Below are positions 17,579-26,002 of a DNA stretch of 64,000 nt, one piece after another. Source of the stretch: Arthrobacter yangruifuii (GTDB lineage: Bacteria > Actinomycetota > Actinomycetes > Actinomycetales > Micrococcaceae); the NCBI RefSeq assembly GCF_009192775.1, contig NZ_VTFX01000001.1, positions 310,001-374,000 on the forward strand. Reading direction: 5' to 3'. The notes beneath the pieces were generated by a model that was given only the letters and a program-made list of their open reading frames with translations, did not search any database and had not been told where the DNA came from. The position numbers were made by a program, and so were the translations under genes. Numbering within the stretch: position 1 is the stretch's first letter; the number at the start of each line of letters is the position of its first letter.

Positions 17579-18799
17579 ATGGACGTAGGACACTTGCCGG
17601 CCAGTGAGTTCGACTCGGCCGGACTCGAGCAATCCCTGATGGGTGCTCCGGAGCTGAACCCTGTCCCGGACATGGTTCAGCTCCTCACCATCGACGGGGA
17701 GCTGCGCCAGGACGGGACCTACAGCAGCTACGTCCAGGATTTGACCCCCGAGGAACTCCGCGGGTTCTACCGGGACATGTTCCTGGTCCGCCGGTTCGAT
17801 GAAGAGGCCACTGCGCTCCAGCGGCAGGGTGAACTCGTCATGTGGGTTCCGCTCACCGGCCAGGAAGGCGCACAGATCGGTTCCGGCCGGGCACTGCTGC
17901 CGCAGGACTATGTTTTCCCCACTTACCGCGAGCACGGTGTCGCCTACACGCGCGGGCTGGAACTTGCCCAGCTGCTTCGGCGCTTCCGCGGCATTTCCCA
18001 TGGTGGGTGGGATCCCCGGGAGGTGAATTTCCATCTCTACACGCTCGTGCTGGCTGCCCAGGTGCCGCACGCCGTCGGCTACGCCATGGGGATGGCACGT
18101 GACCGGCTGGTGGATCCCAAACTGCCCGAAGCCGCCACGGTGGCCTACTTCGGCGACGGCGCCAGCTCCGAAGGCGACGTGCACGAGGGTATGGTTTTTG
18201 CCGCGTCCTACAACGCTCCGGTGGTCTTCTTCTGCCAGAACAACCACTGGGCCATCTCCGTTCCTACCGAAGTCCAGTCGCGGATTCCCCTGGCCAACAG
18301 GGCCCAGGGCTACGGCTTCCCCGGTGTGCGGGTGGATGGCAACGACGTTCTGGCCGTCCATGCGGTGACGCGCTGGGCCCTGGAACGGGCGCGTTCCGGC
18401 GCCGGTCCCGTGCTGATCGAGGCTTTCACCTACCGGATGAGTGCCCATACGACGGCGGACGATCCCACTAAGTACCGTCTCAGCGCGGACGAGGAAGCGT
18501 GGCTGGACCGGGACCCGATGCTTCGGATGGAAAAGTACCTGCGCCGCCAGGGCCTGGCCGATGACGCGTTCTTCGAGGAACTCCGCGAGGAAGGCCGCAG
18601 CATGGCGGTCCGGCTGCGGGAAAACGTCCAGCAGATGGAGGCGCCGGGTTTTGCGGATGCTTTCACCGATGTGTACGCCGAAGCGCACCCGCTGATCCGT
18701 GAGGAACTGGATGCCCACCGCCGGTACGAGGCAGGCTTCGCCGACGCCGAACCTGCCGCCGGCACCGCCACACCCACCTCCCGGGAGCACAACGCATGA
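17579..18799 (+). CDS. bkdA: 2-oxoacid dehydrogenase E1 alpha subunit (branched-chain/pyruvate type)
   Basis: This 406-residue thiamine-diphosphate enzyme subunit decarboxylates a 2-oxoacid. The TPP motif is GDGASSEGDVHEGMVFAA, with NNHWAIS downstream. TYREHGVAYTRG and RMSAHTTADDPTKYR are typical of BkdA/PdhA heterodimer enzymes. The ATG at 17579 is preceded by GAGGAG. The stop overlaps the E1-beta start by 4 bp. Actinobacteria usually run pyruvate through AceE, so this type is likely for branched-chain 2-oxoacids, which fits the aminotransferases on both sides (inference). Confidence 0.88.
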   Translation: MDVGHLPASEFDSAGLEQSLMGAPELNPVPDMVQLLTIDGELRQDGTYSSYVQDLTPEELRGFYRDMFLVRRFDEEATALQRQGELVMWVPLTGQEGAQIGSGRALLPQDYVFPTYREHGVAYTRGLELAQLLRRFRGISHGGWDPREVNFHLYTLVLAAQVPHAVGYAMGMARDRLVDPKLPEAATVAYFGDGASSEGDVHEGMVFAASYNAPVVFFCQNNHWAISVPTEVQSRIPLANRAQGYGFPGVRVDGNDVLAVHAVTRWALERARSGAGPVLIEAFTYRMSAHTTADDPTKYRLSADEEAWLDRDPMLRMEKYLRRQGLADDAFFEELREEGRSMAVRLRENVQQMEAPGFADAFTDVYAEAHPLIREELDAHRRYEAGFADAEPAAGTATPTSREHNA

Positions 18800-19773
18800 G
18801 CACCACCATGACCATGGCCAAGGCCATCAACGCCGGTCTGCGCGCCGCCCTGGAATCACACCCGAATTCGCTGCTGATGGGCGAGGACATCGGTTCCCTC
18901 GGCGGCGTCTACCGGGTCACCGAAGGCCTGAAGGCGGACTTCGGTGCCGACCGCGTGATGGACACTCCGCTGGCGGAATCCGGAATCATCGGCACCGCCA
19001 TCGGCCTGGCCCTGCGCGGCTACCTGCCCGTGTGCGAAATCCAGTTCGACGGGTTTGTCTTCCCGGGCTTCAACCAAATCACCACGCAGCTGGCCAAAAT
19101 GCACTCCCGCAGCGAGGGTGCGCTCAGCGCACCCGTGGTCATCAGGATTCCCTACGGCGGCGGAATCGGCTCTATTGAGCATCATTCGGAATCCCCGGAA
19201 GCGCTCTTTGCCCACACCGCCGGATTGCGCATCATCACGCCGTCGAACCCCCAGGACGCGTACTGGATGATCCAGCAGGCCGTTGACTGCAAGGACCCGG
19301 TCATCGTCTTCGAGCCCAAGCGCCGCTACTGGCTCAAGGGCGACGTCGACACCACCGCGCCCACGTCGGATCCGTTCTCCGCACACATTGTCCGCGAAGG
19401 AACCGATGCCACCATCGTGGCGTACGGGCCGCTGGTACCCGTCGCCCTGGCCGCTGCCGCGGCAGCGGAGGAAGACGGACGGTCCGTGGAAGTGGTGGAC
19501 CTGCGCTCCATTTCCCCCATCGACTTCGACACCGTGACCGAGTCCGTCCGCAAAACCGGACGGCTGATCGTCACCCACGAAGCACCGACCTTCGGCGGGA
19601 TCGGCGGGGAAATCGCCGCGCGCGTCGCAGAGCGGGCCTTCCTGTCCCTCGAAGCACCGGTGCTGCGCGTGGGCGGGTTCCACATGCCGTACCCCGTGGC
19701 GAAGGTCGAGGAGCACTACCTGCCGGACATCGACCGCCTGCTCGAAGCGCTGGACCGCTCCTTCGCCTACTGA
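18796..19773 (+). CDS. bkdB: 2-oxoacid dehydrogenase E1 beta subunit
   Basis: This 325-residue transketolase-like subunit completes the E1 heterotetramer. Motifs are [50 protein letters not shown] and the C-terminal [12 protein letters not shown]. Its ATG overlaps the E1-alpha stop (ATGA), so translation is coupled for 1:1 synthesis. Length is standard. Confidence 0.9.
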   Translation: MSTTMTMAKAINAGLRAALESHPNSLLMGEDIGSLGGVYRVTEGLKADFGADRVMDTPLAESGIIGTAIGLALRGYLPVCEIQFDGFVFPGFNQITTQLAKMHSRSEGALSAPVVIRIPYGGGIGSIEHHSESPEALFAHTAGLRIITPSNPQDAYWMIQQAVDCKDPVIVFEPKRRYWLKGDVDTTAPTSDPFSAHIVREGTDATIVAYGPLVPVALAAAAAAEEDGRSVEVVDLRSISPIDFDTVTESVRKTGRLIVTHEAPTFGGIGGEIAARVAERAFLSLEAPVLRVGGFHMPYPVAKVEEHYLPDIDRLLEALDRSFAY

Positions 19774-19823
19774 CGAGCCTGCCTGCCCGCCAACCAACCG
19801 CCGAAAACCAAGAACGAGTAACC

Positions 19824-21227
19824 ATGACTGAAAAGACATTCCGCCTGCCGGACGTGGGCGAAGGCCTGACCGAAGCAGACATCGTGCAGTGGAAGGTCGC
19901 GCCCGGAGACACGGTGGCGGTCAATGACGTGATCGTGGAAATCGAGACCGCCAAGTCCCTCGTGGAGCTGCCCTCACCGTACGCCGGCACGGTGTCCTCC
20001 CTCATGGTCGCGGAAGGTGACACGGTCGACGTCGGCACGCCCATCATTAGCGTGACGGTCGGCAGCGCTGCCGGATCAACGACGCCGGAGGAAACCCCCG
20101 CACCAGCCTCCCCGGCGGCGGCACCTGTTTCGGCACCGTCCGCGGCTGCGGGGGACGCTCCCCGGGCCTCGCTCACGGGCACCGGGCCCAAGCCCGACGC
20201 CGTCCACCGCCGTCCCCGCCGTTCCGCCCCGTCCGGGACGCCGGCGTCGTCTGCAGCCCAGGCCCCGGAAGCCTCTGTCCCGGCGCCGTCCGGCAAGCCG
20301 GCACCGTCAGGAACCGCCGCAGTGCAGGACCGGGCCACCCGGCTGATCCAGCGCGTGTTGGCCAAGCCGCCCGTACGCAAGGCGGCAAAGGACCTGGGCA
20401 TCAACCTGGAGGATGTCACCGCCACGGGCGCCAGCGGCGAGGTCACCAAACAGGACCTGATGAGCTACCAGGCTCAGCGTGAGTCAGAGCGCGGGTCGGC
20501 CGGCGGATTCCGGTTCCCCGGCTCCGCAGCGGACGACTCCCGCATTGAACGCATCCCCGTCAAGGGAGTTCGGCGCGCCACGGCAAACGCCATGGTTGAA
20601 AGCGCCTTCAGTGCACCCCACGTCAGCATCTTCGTGGATGTGGATGCCTCCCGCACCATGGAGTTCGTCAAGCGGCTCAAGGCATCGAAGGATTACGAGG
20701 GCATCCGGGTCTCTCCGCTGCTGATCCTCGCGAAGGCGGTCATCTGGGCCGCCGCCCGCAACCCGTCCGTGAACGCCACCTGGGCCGGCGACGAGATCCT
20801 GGTCAAGCACTTCATGAACCTCGGTATCGCAGCAGCTACCCCGCGTGGGCTGATGGTGCCCAACATCAAGGAGGCGCAGGATCTTTCGCTGAAGGAACTC
20901 GCTGTCGCCCTCAACACCCTGGCGGCCACTGCACGGGAAGGCAGGACGCAGCCTGCCGATATGCGCGGCGGCACCCTGACCGTCACCAACATCGGATCGC
21001 TGGGCATCGACACCGGCACCCCGATCATCAACCCCGGTGAAGTCGCCATTGTGGCGTTCGGAACCATCAAGCAGAAGCCCTGGGTGGTGGACGGCGAGGT
21101 GGTGCCGCGCTGGATCACGACCCTTGGCGGCTCCTTCGACCACCGCGTGGTCGACGGCGATCTGTCGGCCCGCTTCATGGCCGACGTTGCCGCGATTCTG
21201 GAGGAACCGGCGCTGCTGCTGGGCTGA
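19824..21227 (+). CDS. bkdC: 2-oxoacid dehydrogenase E2 (lipoamide acyltransferase)
   Basis: This 467-residue core subunit has one lipoyl domain (residues 1-80, lipoyl Lys44 in [11 protein letters not shown]), an Ala/Pro-rich linker (90-165) and a peripheral-subunit-binding domain (about 170-213, [19 protein letters not shown]). The catalytic domain carries [15 protein letters not shown] near the end. It transfers the acyl group to CoA. No E3 (dihydrolipoamide dehydrogenase) is encoded nearby, so a shared one must be used. It lies 50 bp after E1-beta. Confidence 0.92.
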   Translation: MTEKTFRLPDVGEGLTEADIVQWKVAPGDTVAVNDVIVEIETAKSLVELPSPYAGTVSSLMVAEGDTVDVGTPIISVTVGSAAGSTTPEETPAPASPAAAPVSAPSAAAGDAPRASLTGTGPKPDAVHRRPRRSAPSGTPASSAAQAPEASVPAPSGKPAPSGTAAVQDRATRLIQRVLAKPPVRKAAKDLGINLEDVTATGASGEVTKQDLMSYQAQRESERGSAGGFRFPGSAADDSRIERIPVKGVRRATANAMVESAFSAPHVSIFVDVDASRTMEFVKRLKASKDYEGIRVSPLLILAKAVIWAAARNPSVNATWAGDEILVKHFMNLGIAAATPRGLMVPNIKEAQDLSLKELAVALNTLAATAREGRTQPADMRGGTLTVTNIGSLGIDTGTPIINPGEVAIVAFGTIKQKPWVVDGEVVPRWITTLGGSFDHRVVDGDLSARFMADVAAILEEPALLLG

Positions 21228-21234
21228 GGAACGT

Positions 21235-22539
21235 TCAGCCCACCTTGACGGCGTCGACGGCGGCTCTCAGGATCGGTGCGAGGCGGCGGACACCTTCGGC
21301 AATGTCCTCGGCGGAGACAGCACTGAAGGCCAGCCGCAGCTTGTTGGAGGATCCCTCGCCCGGCCTGAAGGCCGCGCCGGGGATGAAGACCGTTCCGGCC
21401 TCGATGGCCTTGTACAGCAGCGGGTAGGTGTCCACGCCCTCGGGCAGCGTCACCCAGATGAAGAACCCGCCCTCCGGACGGGTCCACGTGACACCCTCGG
21501 GCATCTGGTCCGCCAGGGCAGCCAGCATCGCGGAGCACCGTCCGGCGTAGAGGGTGCGTGAACTGCGTACGTGGCCCATCCAGTCGTAGTCCCTCAGGTA
21601 CGCCGAAACCAGCATCTGGGTCAGGGGCGAGGGGCAGAGGACAACCGCCTCGCAGGCAAGGTAAAAACGCCGGTAGAGGTGGCGGGGGATCAGCGCCCAG
21701 CCGAGCCGGACCCCGGGGGCGAAAATCTTGGAGAACGAGCCCAGATACAGCACGTCCTGGGGGTTTCCGGCGCGCATGGGAGCCAGCGGTTCGCCGTCGA
21801 ACCGGAGGAGGCCGTAGGGGTTGTCCTCGAGGACCAGGATGTTGTTCCGCCGGCAAATTTCCACGACTGCCCGTCTGCGGTCCGCGGTGAGGGTGACCCC
21901 GCTGGGGTTGTTGAAACTGGGGATGGTGTAGAGCAACTTGATGGTTTTGCCCTCGGCACGCAGCTGGCGGATCCGCTCCTCCAGAGCCTCCGGAATGAGG
22001 CCGTCCCCATCCATGGGCACGGTGCGCACATCAACCTCATAGGCTTCAAAGGCATTCAGCGCGCCCACATAGGTGGGATCCTCGCAGAGGATGACGTCCC
22101 CGGGGTTGCAGAAAACCTTGGCTGCCACGTCCTGCGCCGACTGCGAGCCCGTGGTAATGACAATGTCCGCGGGATCGGCGTCGAGGATTCCCTCCGCCGC
22201 CATCACCTCGCAGGCCTGCCGGCGCAGCTCATCCATGCCCTGTCCGCCGCCGTACTGCAGGGCTTCCAACCCATGCTCGGCGAGGATCCGCTGCGCCGTC
22301 CGGCCAAGCTCTTCCAGGGGAAGGGAACGGAGGTAGGGGCTGCCGCCCGCAAGGGAAATCAGGCCGGGTTGGACAGAAATGTCAAAGACGTCCCGCACCG
22401 CCGACTGCTTGATGTGGAAGGCGCGGTTGGAGAACAGCACCTCATGCCGGTGTGAACCGGCGGCACGCTCCAGGGCGGCCATGGTGTCAACGGGCAGTTC
22501 TACGGCATCGGAGAATTCCTCGCGGGTCATGCCACCCAT
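21235..22539 (-). CDS. PLP-dependent aminotransferase, MocR-domain/2-aminoadipate type
   Basis: This 434-residue class I/II aminotransferase is related to LysN/ARO8 and the catalytic half of MocR regulators, but has no HTH domain. Motifs are ISLAGGSPYLRSLP, QYGGGQGMDELR, PSFNNPSGVTL and the PLP lysine in LYLGSFSKIFAPGVRLGW. Such enzymes use broad substrates, including branched-chain, aromatic and 2-aminoadipate. It is convergent with the E2 gene, 7 bp apart. A second possible ATG lies three codons in. Confidence 0.85.
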   Translation of the reverse strand: MGGMTREEFSDAVELPVDTMAALERAAGSHRHEVLFSNRAFHIKQSAVRDVFDISVQPGLISLAGGSPYLRSLPLEELGRTAQRILAEHGLEALQYGGGQGMDELRRQACEVMAAEGILDADPADIVITTGSQSAQDVAAKVFCNPGDVILCEDPTYVGALNAFEAYEVDVRTVPMDGDGLIPEALEERIRQLRAEGKTIKLLYTIPSFNNPSGVTLTADRRRAVVEICRRNNILVLEDNPYGLLRFDGEPLAPMRAGNPQDVLYLGSFSKIFAPGVRLGWALIPRHLYRRFYLACEAVVLCPSPLTQMLVSAYLRDYDWMGHVRSSRTLYAGRCSAMLAALADQMPEGVTWTRPEGGFFIWVTLPEGVDTYPLLYKAIEAGTVFIPGAAFRPGEGSSNKLRLAFSAVSAEDIAEGVRRLAPILRAAVDAVKVG

Positions 22540-22605
22540 GCTAACCCCGTAAGTTGACCGTCAGGCAACGGCTGTTTCGTACACGCGGCGCGGAAGGGCC
22601 GGCTG

Positions 22606-23574
22606 CTAAATCCAGCCCGCCTTATGGGCCTTGATTCCGGCCTGGAACCGGCTGTCCGCACCCAGCTCCTCCAGCATCCAGGCGATGTGTCGCCGGCACG
22701 TGCGCACACTGATGCCCAGTCGGCGGGCAATGGCCTCGTCGGAATGCCCGGCTGCCAGCGCCGTCAGCACCGCCCGCTGCGTGCTGGTGAGGTCTTCCCT
22801 GCCCGGATTGTCGGTCAGGAACGGCTCCGCCAGGCCCCATGCAAACTCGAAGAGCAGGCCGAAAATCCGGATCAGGTTGGGATCCCGTACTACCAGCCCG
22901 GCAACATCGCCGGGATGCAGGTCACGGGCCACCACCGCCACTTTCTCATCGAAAATGAGGGTCCGCAGGGGCACGTACGGAAGGGTGCGGAACTGTCCTC
23001 CGGCAGCGGTAATGGTCTCCACCGCCTTGCGCGTGGGTACGTGGTCCCGCGTGCTCGCGTGGTAGAGCGTCTGCCGGCGTACACCGCTGCGCAGGAGGTC
23101 CAGGTCCTTCTCCACGCTTTCCTCATGGATGTCGGCATTGGCGCCCGGCCCCGGGCGGGCAATCAGTACGCGGTCGGTGGCGCTGCGGCCGTACTCGATC
23201 AGCACCCGCTGCACTTTTTCCTTATCTTCGACCACTTCCACGGTCGGATCGGCGGCGAGCCGTTTGCGTGCTTCAACGTAGGCCGGCGTCAAGGCGCTCA
23301 TCTCCCGGCGGCGGGCATTGATCCTGCCGCGCAGTTCCAGCAGCGTCCGTTCATCCGGGTCAACCAGCTCCGCGAGGGCCACTTCCGGGGAAACAGCAAT
23401 GTAGCTGGGGCAATCGGAGGCCTGCTGCAGCAGGAGGCAGCGGGCCGTCAGTTCGCTGATGGCGGTGTCGACCATCCGGCTGGTGTACCCCAGTGCTTCG
23501 GAGGCCTCCGCTGCCGTCCATCCCGGTCGGGTGACGGCAAAGCGGTAGACGTCGAGCGAAACCTGAGACAGCAC
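22606..23574 (-). CDS. LuxR-type HTH regulator with TrmB-like N-terminal domain
   Basis: This 322-residue regulator has a winged-helix front (residues about 1-50: RPGWTAAEASEALGYTSRM), a central region that resembles the phospholipase-D-like sensor half of TrmB regulators, and a C-terminal LuxR HTH (SDEAIARRLGISVRTCRRHI). It lacks a receiver domain. The start is GTG 23574, because AAGAAAGGA lies 7 bases upstream; in-frame codons upstream lack a site. It is divergent from the SpaB_C/peptide genes. Regulators of this build often accompany actinobacterial peptide clusters (my recollection, not testable here), so it probably controls them. Confidence 0.8.
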   Translation of the reverse strand: MLSQVSLDVYRFAVTRPGWTAAEASEALGYTSRMVDTAISELTARCLLLQQASDCPSYIAVSPEVALAELVDPDERTLLELRGRINARRREMSALTPAYVEARKRLAADPTVEVVEDKEKVQRVLIEYGRSATDRVLIARPGPGANADIHEESVEKDLDLLRSGVRRQTLYHASTRDHVPTRKAVETITAAGGQFRTLPYVPLRTLIFDEKVAVVARDLHPGDVAGLVVRDPNLIRIFGLLFEFAWGLAEPFLTDNPGREDLTSTQRAVLTALAAGHSDEAIARRLGISVRTCRRHIAWMLEELGADSRFQAGIKAHKAGWI

Positions 23575-23660
23575 GGCGAATCCTTTCTTCAAAGCATTGG
23601 CTGGAGCCCCCCCAGCTACCCTACCCAGCGCCGACGGATAACGGGCTGGGTGTGACGAAA

Positions 23661-23680
23661 GTGTTTTATGACGGCAACAC
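23661..23680. promoter_or_regulatory. Inverted repeat in the divergent regulator/peptide region
   Basis: GTGTT (23661-23665) and AACAC (23676-23680) form short inverted arms 10 bp apart in the 358-bp gap between the LuxR gene and the seven-codon ORF. This is a possible regulator site; the match is short. Confidence 0.3.
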
Positions 23681-23691
23681 ACTTTGAAATG

Positions 23692-23818
23692 CCGGACATG
23701 GCCGGTTAATGACATGGGTGCCCCCGTCATCCACTCGTCCCCAAAAGCCTGCCCCAAGGCCTGAGCCTACGCGCTGCGGCCCGGGAGCGGGGACTCTCCG
23801 GGTCCACATCCGGACATG
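23692..23818. promoter_or_regulatory. Two CCGGACATG repeats in the divergent region
   Basis: CCGGACATG occurs at 23692-23700 and again at 23810-23818, about 118 bp apart in direct orientation. The first lies in a near-palindrome (GCCGGACATGGCCGG). They may be binding sites for the adjacent LuxR/TrmB regulator. Apart from these and the short inverted repeat, I see no gene between 23575 and 23932. Confidence 0.35.
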
Positions 23819-23932
23819 TCAGGAACCGGGCAGCGGAGGGTCTTTACAGCCCTTGCAACGGCGGGGGAAGCTTTCGGAGTCAATCAAGGCGCCGGCTGAG
23901 CAACAGCCTGAGACCCAAGGGGGATAGCGATT

Positions 23933-23956
23933 ATGAAGAGCTGGGACTGGTTCTAA
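23933..23956 (+). CDS. Seven-residue peptide MKSWDWF (putative minimal precursor or leader peptide)
   Basis: The ORF is ATG, six codons and TAA. It encodes Met-Lys-Ser-Trp-Asp-Trp-Phe. AAGGGGG at 23917-23923 lies 9 bases upstream, one of the best Shine-Dalgarno matches in the window and the same sequence as before the 62-residue gene. It precedes a SpaB_C-like modification enzyme by 88 bp. Five-residue RiPP precursor genes are known (biarylitide MRYYH), so this size is possible. It could instead be a Trp-sensing leader peptide controlling the downstream gene. Assignment rests on the start site, composition and position only. Confidence 0.5.
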   Translation: MKSWDWF

Positions 23957-24044
23957 CCTAAGGCCCGCACAGGGCAATCACCCGAAAAACAAGAACAAGA
24001 CAGGCCGCCAGCGGCGGTAACCGCACCCCGAGGGGAAGACACAT

Positions 24045-25004
24045 ATGAGCCAGCTAGCTGCTGTTCGACCAGCCTCACGGACGCAACCCGGCACTCACTG
24101 GTGGTCGCTCTCCATCCATACCGGGGGCTTTGATGTAGCGGACGGCGTCATCGGAGAACTGGTTACCCCGCTGGCAGCCCAGGCCCAGCTTCTGGGGGCG
24201 CAGCGGTGGTACTTCACCCGGTGCGCGGAACCGGCCCACGCACACGTCAAACTCCGGGTACTCGCGGGCATGAGCACGCTGGACCGGCTGCAGTCATTGT
24301 TCGTCGCGTTGCAGGAACAGTCCAGCGGCGTCATCGGGCACCTTGAAACGAGCCAGCAGTTCAGCGAGCCGGCCACGGACCGGCTCAGCCCCGGGGGCAG
24401 CGAGCCGCAGGACCCCCGTATTGAAGCGGACCTCGCCAAATACGGCGGCGTGGAGGGCCTCTCCCTCGCCGAAGAGGTCTTTGAACTCTCCTCTGACCTG
24501 GCCAGCTGGGCCACTGCGCGCTTTCCCAAGGTCCAGAACCGCTGGGCGCTCGGTTCGCTGCTGCTCTTTGATGCGGCCCGGAGCATGATGAAGGGTCCCC
24601 GGGCATCAGCCTGGCCGGACCGCCGCCGTCTGTCCTGGGACTATTACTGGGACAGCCACCTGCGCAGCTGCACCGCCGGGTTCGGCCCGCGGGCAGCCGG
24701 GGTGCGCCAGGCCATGACGGTCCAGATCGGGGCAAAGGTCATGCCTACCCACCGGCTTATGGCGGCGACGGCGGCCGAATCCGCCGTCGAAAACTGGCGC
24801 CGCCGCTGGTTCCGCGGCATCGACACGTATCTTTACCGGGCGGATAAGGCACGGCTGAGTCGAAGCGCCCAGCACCTCACGGTGTACCAGGCGCATATGC
24901 TTTTGAACCGCCTTGGCCTAAGTCTGCGGGAAGAAGCCGCCATGGGACTGTACGCACGGACCTGGAGTCCGGAGCGCGAGTCGGTTCTGCTTGATAAGCG
25001 CTGA
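24045..25004 (+). CDS. Stand-alone SpaB_C/thiopeptide-type bacteriocin biosynthesis protein
   Basis: This 319-residue protein resembles the C-terminal elimination domain of class I lanthipeptide dehydratases and the free-standing pyridine synthases of thiopeptide pathways. The N-terminal HWWSLSIHT (residues 18-26) and WYFTRCAEPAHAHVKLRV (55-72) match the family's W-x-S-x-x-I-H and WFxRY-x-x-P-x-x-H-L-R-L-R signatures. The family's paired Arg reads K-L-R here, so one Arg is replaced by Lys. The glutamylating LanB_N half is absent here and in the neighbourhood. ATG 24045 has GAGGGGAAG upstream. It probably acts on a small peptide, but the reaction is unknown. Confidence 0.72.
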   Translation: MSQLAAVRPASRTQPGTHWWSLSIHTGGFDVADGVIGELVTPLAAQAQLLGAQRWYFTRCAEPAHAHVKLRVLAGMSTLDRLQSLFVALQEQSSGVIGHLETSQQFSEPATDRLSPGGSEPQDPRIEADLAKYGGVEGLSLAEEVFELSSDLASWATARFPKVQNRWALGSLLLFDAARSMMKGPRASAWPDRRRLSWDYYWDSHLRSCTAGFGPRAAGVRQAMTVQIGAKVMPTHRLMAATAAESAVENWRRRWFRGIDTYLYRADKARLSRSAQHLTVYQAHMLLNRLGLSLREEAAMGLYARTWSPERESVLLDKR

Positions 25005-25034
25005 CGGCGCAGAAATGGGAAGGGGGTCCATCCG

Positions 25035-25223
25035 GTGGCCGAGCATGAAGAAGTAGTGGTGGGGGACTCCCAGGAACTCGGGACGGTCCTTGGATGTTCT
25101 GACGACGTCCTTGATGACCTGAAGAACAGCGGGGTTCTCGCATCCCACGGAGAAGCTTGGAATGTGGGTCCGGCGCGCGAATACCTGAGGGACGCGGCCT
25201 GGGCGGACGAGGTGTGGTTCTAG
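25035..25223 (+). CDS. 62-residue acidic peptide ending in Trp-Phe
   Basis: GTG 25035 is preceded by GGAAGGGGG (25018-25026) at 8-base spacing. The product is acidic, with one Cys (LGCSDDVLDDL) and four Trp/Phe near its end: AAWADEVWF. The C-terminal W-F recalls MKSWDWF encoded upstream, which suggests one enzyme could recognise both. Alternatively, TVLGCSDDVLDDLKNSGVLA resembles the last helices of CaiB/BaiF CoA-transferases, so it could be a remnant of such a gene. It lies 30 bp after the SpaB_C-like gene and before a strong hairpin, so it is part of the same transcript. No confident family. Confidence 0.5.
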   Translation: MAEHEEVVVGDSQELGTVLGCSDDVLDDLKNSGVLASHGEAWNVGPAREYLRDAAWADEVWF

Positions 25224-25276
25224 GCGGTTTCCCGCGCAGAACTCGCCGAGCCAGCCCGCACAGAGTTACCAGCGCA

Positions 25277-25312
25277 GAAGAGGGACGGACCGATGACGGT
25301 CCGTCCCTCTTC
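25277..25312. terminator. Long hairpin ending the peptide cluster
   Basis: A 15-bp perfect stem (25277-25291 with 25298-25312) with a 6-base loop lies between the 62-residue gene and the convergent FMN reductase. It lacks a T run but is well placed to end both transcripts. Confidence 0.75.
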
Positions 25313-25329
25313 TGTGTGTCTGCGGCAGC

Positions 25330-25887
25330 CTAGACTGCGGAGACGGATGCGTCCGCAAGAATGCGCACTGCCTCACCGAGCTGTTCCACGGTGTCCGGAT
25401 CATCCTGCGGGTGGATTCCGGCGTAGCGGGTGACCGAACCGCCGATGGCCAGGCGCACTTCCTCAACCACGCGTGCACCCGCAATGCCAACCGACTTGCG
25501 CGCGTCGTCCTGCGCCCATACGCCGCCGTACTGGCCGAAAGCAGCACCGATCACGGCGGTCGGCATACCGGAAATGGCTCCGGCGCCGAACGGGCGGGAC
25601 AGCCAGTCGATGGCGTTCTTCAGCACAGCCGGCATGGTGCCGTTGTATTCGGGGCTGATCAGCAGCAGGCCGTCGGACGCTGCGGCAGCGTCCCGCAGGG
25701 CCTGGGCGGCTGCAGGAACGAGCCCTTCCACATCAATGTCCTCGTTATAGAACGGAATCTCGCCCAGCCCGTCGAAGAGCTTCACCTCGACGCCTTCCGG
25801 AGCGCCGGCGGCGGCGGCCTCTGCGAGCTGCCGGTTGATGGAACCGGCGCGGAGGCTGCCGACGAGGGTCAGGATGGTGGTGCTCAA
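25330..25887 (-). CDS. NADPH-dependent FMN reductase family protein
   Basis: This 185-residue flavodoxin-fold reductase has LVGSLRAGSINRQLA (FMN phosphate loop) and LLISPEYNGTMPAVLKNAID, the signature of ChrR/YieF/azoreductase-type quinone reductases. It reduces FMN, quinones or chromate using NAD(P)H. The TTG at 25887 is chosen because AGGAG precedes it with good spacing and the protein then begins at the conserved strand (STTILTLVGSLR). It is divergent from a TetR gene, with an inverted repeat between. Confidence 0.85.
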   Translation of the reverse strand: MSTTILTLVGSLRAGSINRQLAEAAAAGAPEGVEVKLFDGLGEIPFYNEDIDVEGLVPAAAQALRDAAAASDGLLLISPEYNGTMPAVLKNAIDWLSRPFGAGAISGMPTAVIGAAFGQYGGVWAQDDARKSVGIAGARVVEEVRLAIGGSVTRYAGIHPQDDPDTVEQLGEAVRILADASVSAV

Positions 25888-25955
25888 AATTGGAACTCCT
25901 GTCTTGGCCGTGCCGGATGGCAGGCACGGGCACGGATTCTTCTTCATGGCTTAAG

Positions 25956-25969
25956 CGGACTACAGTCCG
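25956..25969. promoter_or_regulatory. TetR-type operator candidate
   Basis: CGGACT AC AGTCCG is a perfect 6-bp inverted repeat with a 2-bp centre, between the divergent FMN reductase and TetR genes and 34 bp before the TetR start. The size and symmetry suit a TetR dimer. Confidence 0.6.
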
Positions 25970-26002
25970 ATTTTATTCCCGACGGGAGTTACACTGGCCC
26001 GC

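Noticed and set aside
23575-23757. Longer LuxR regulator starting at ATG 23757
   Set aside because: The added residues look random and there is no ribosome-binding site; GTG 23574 has AAGAAAGGA at the right distance.
24095-24586. 163-codon antisense frame in the SpaB_C-like gene
   Set aside because: Ser/Ala-rich shadow frame without motif or start signal; plus-strand family signatures are clear.
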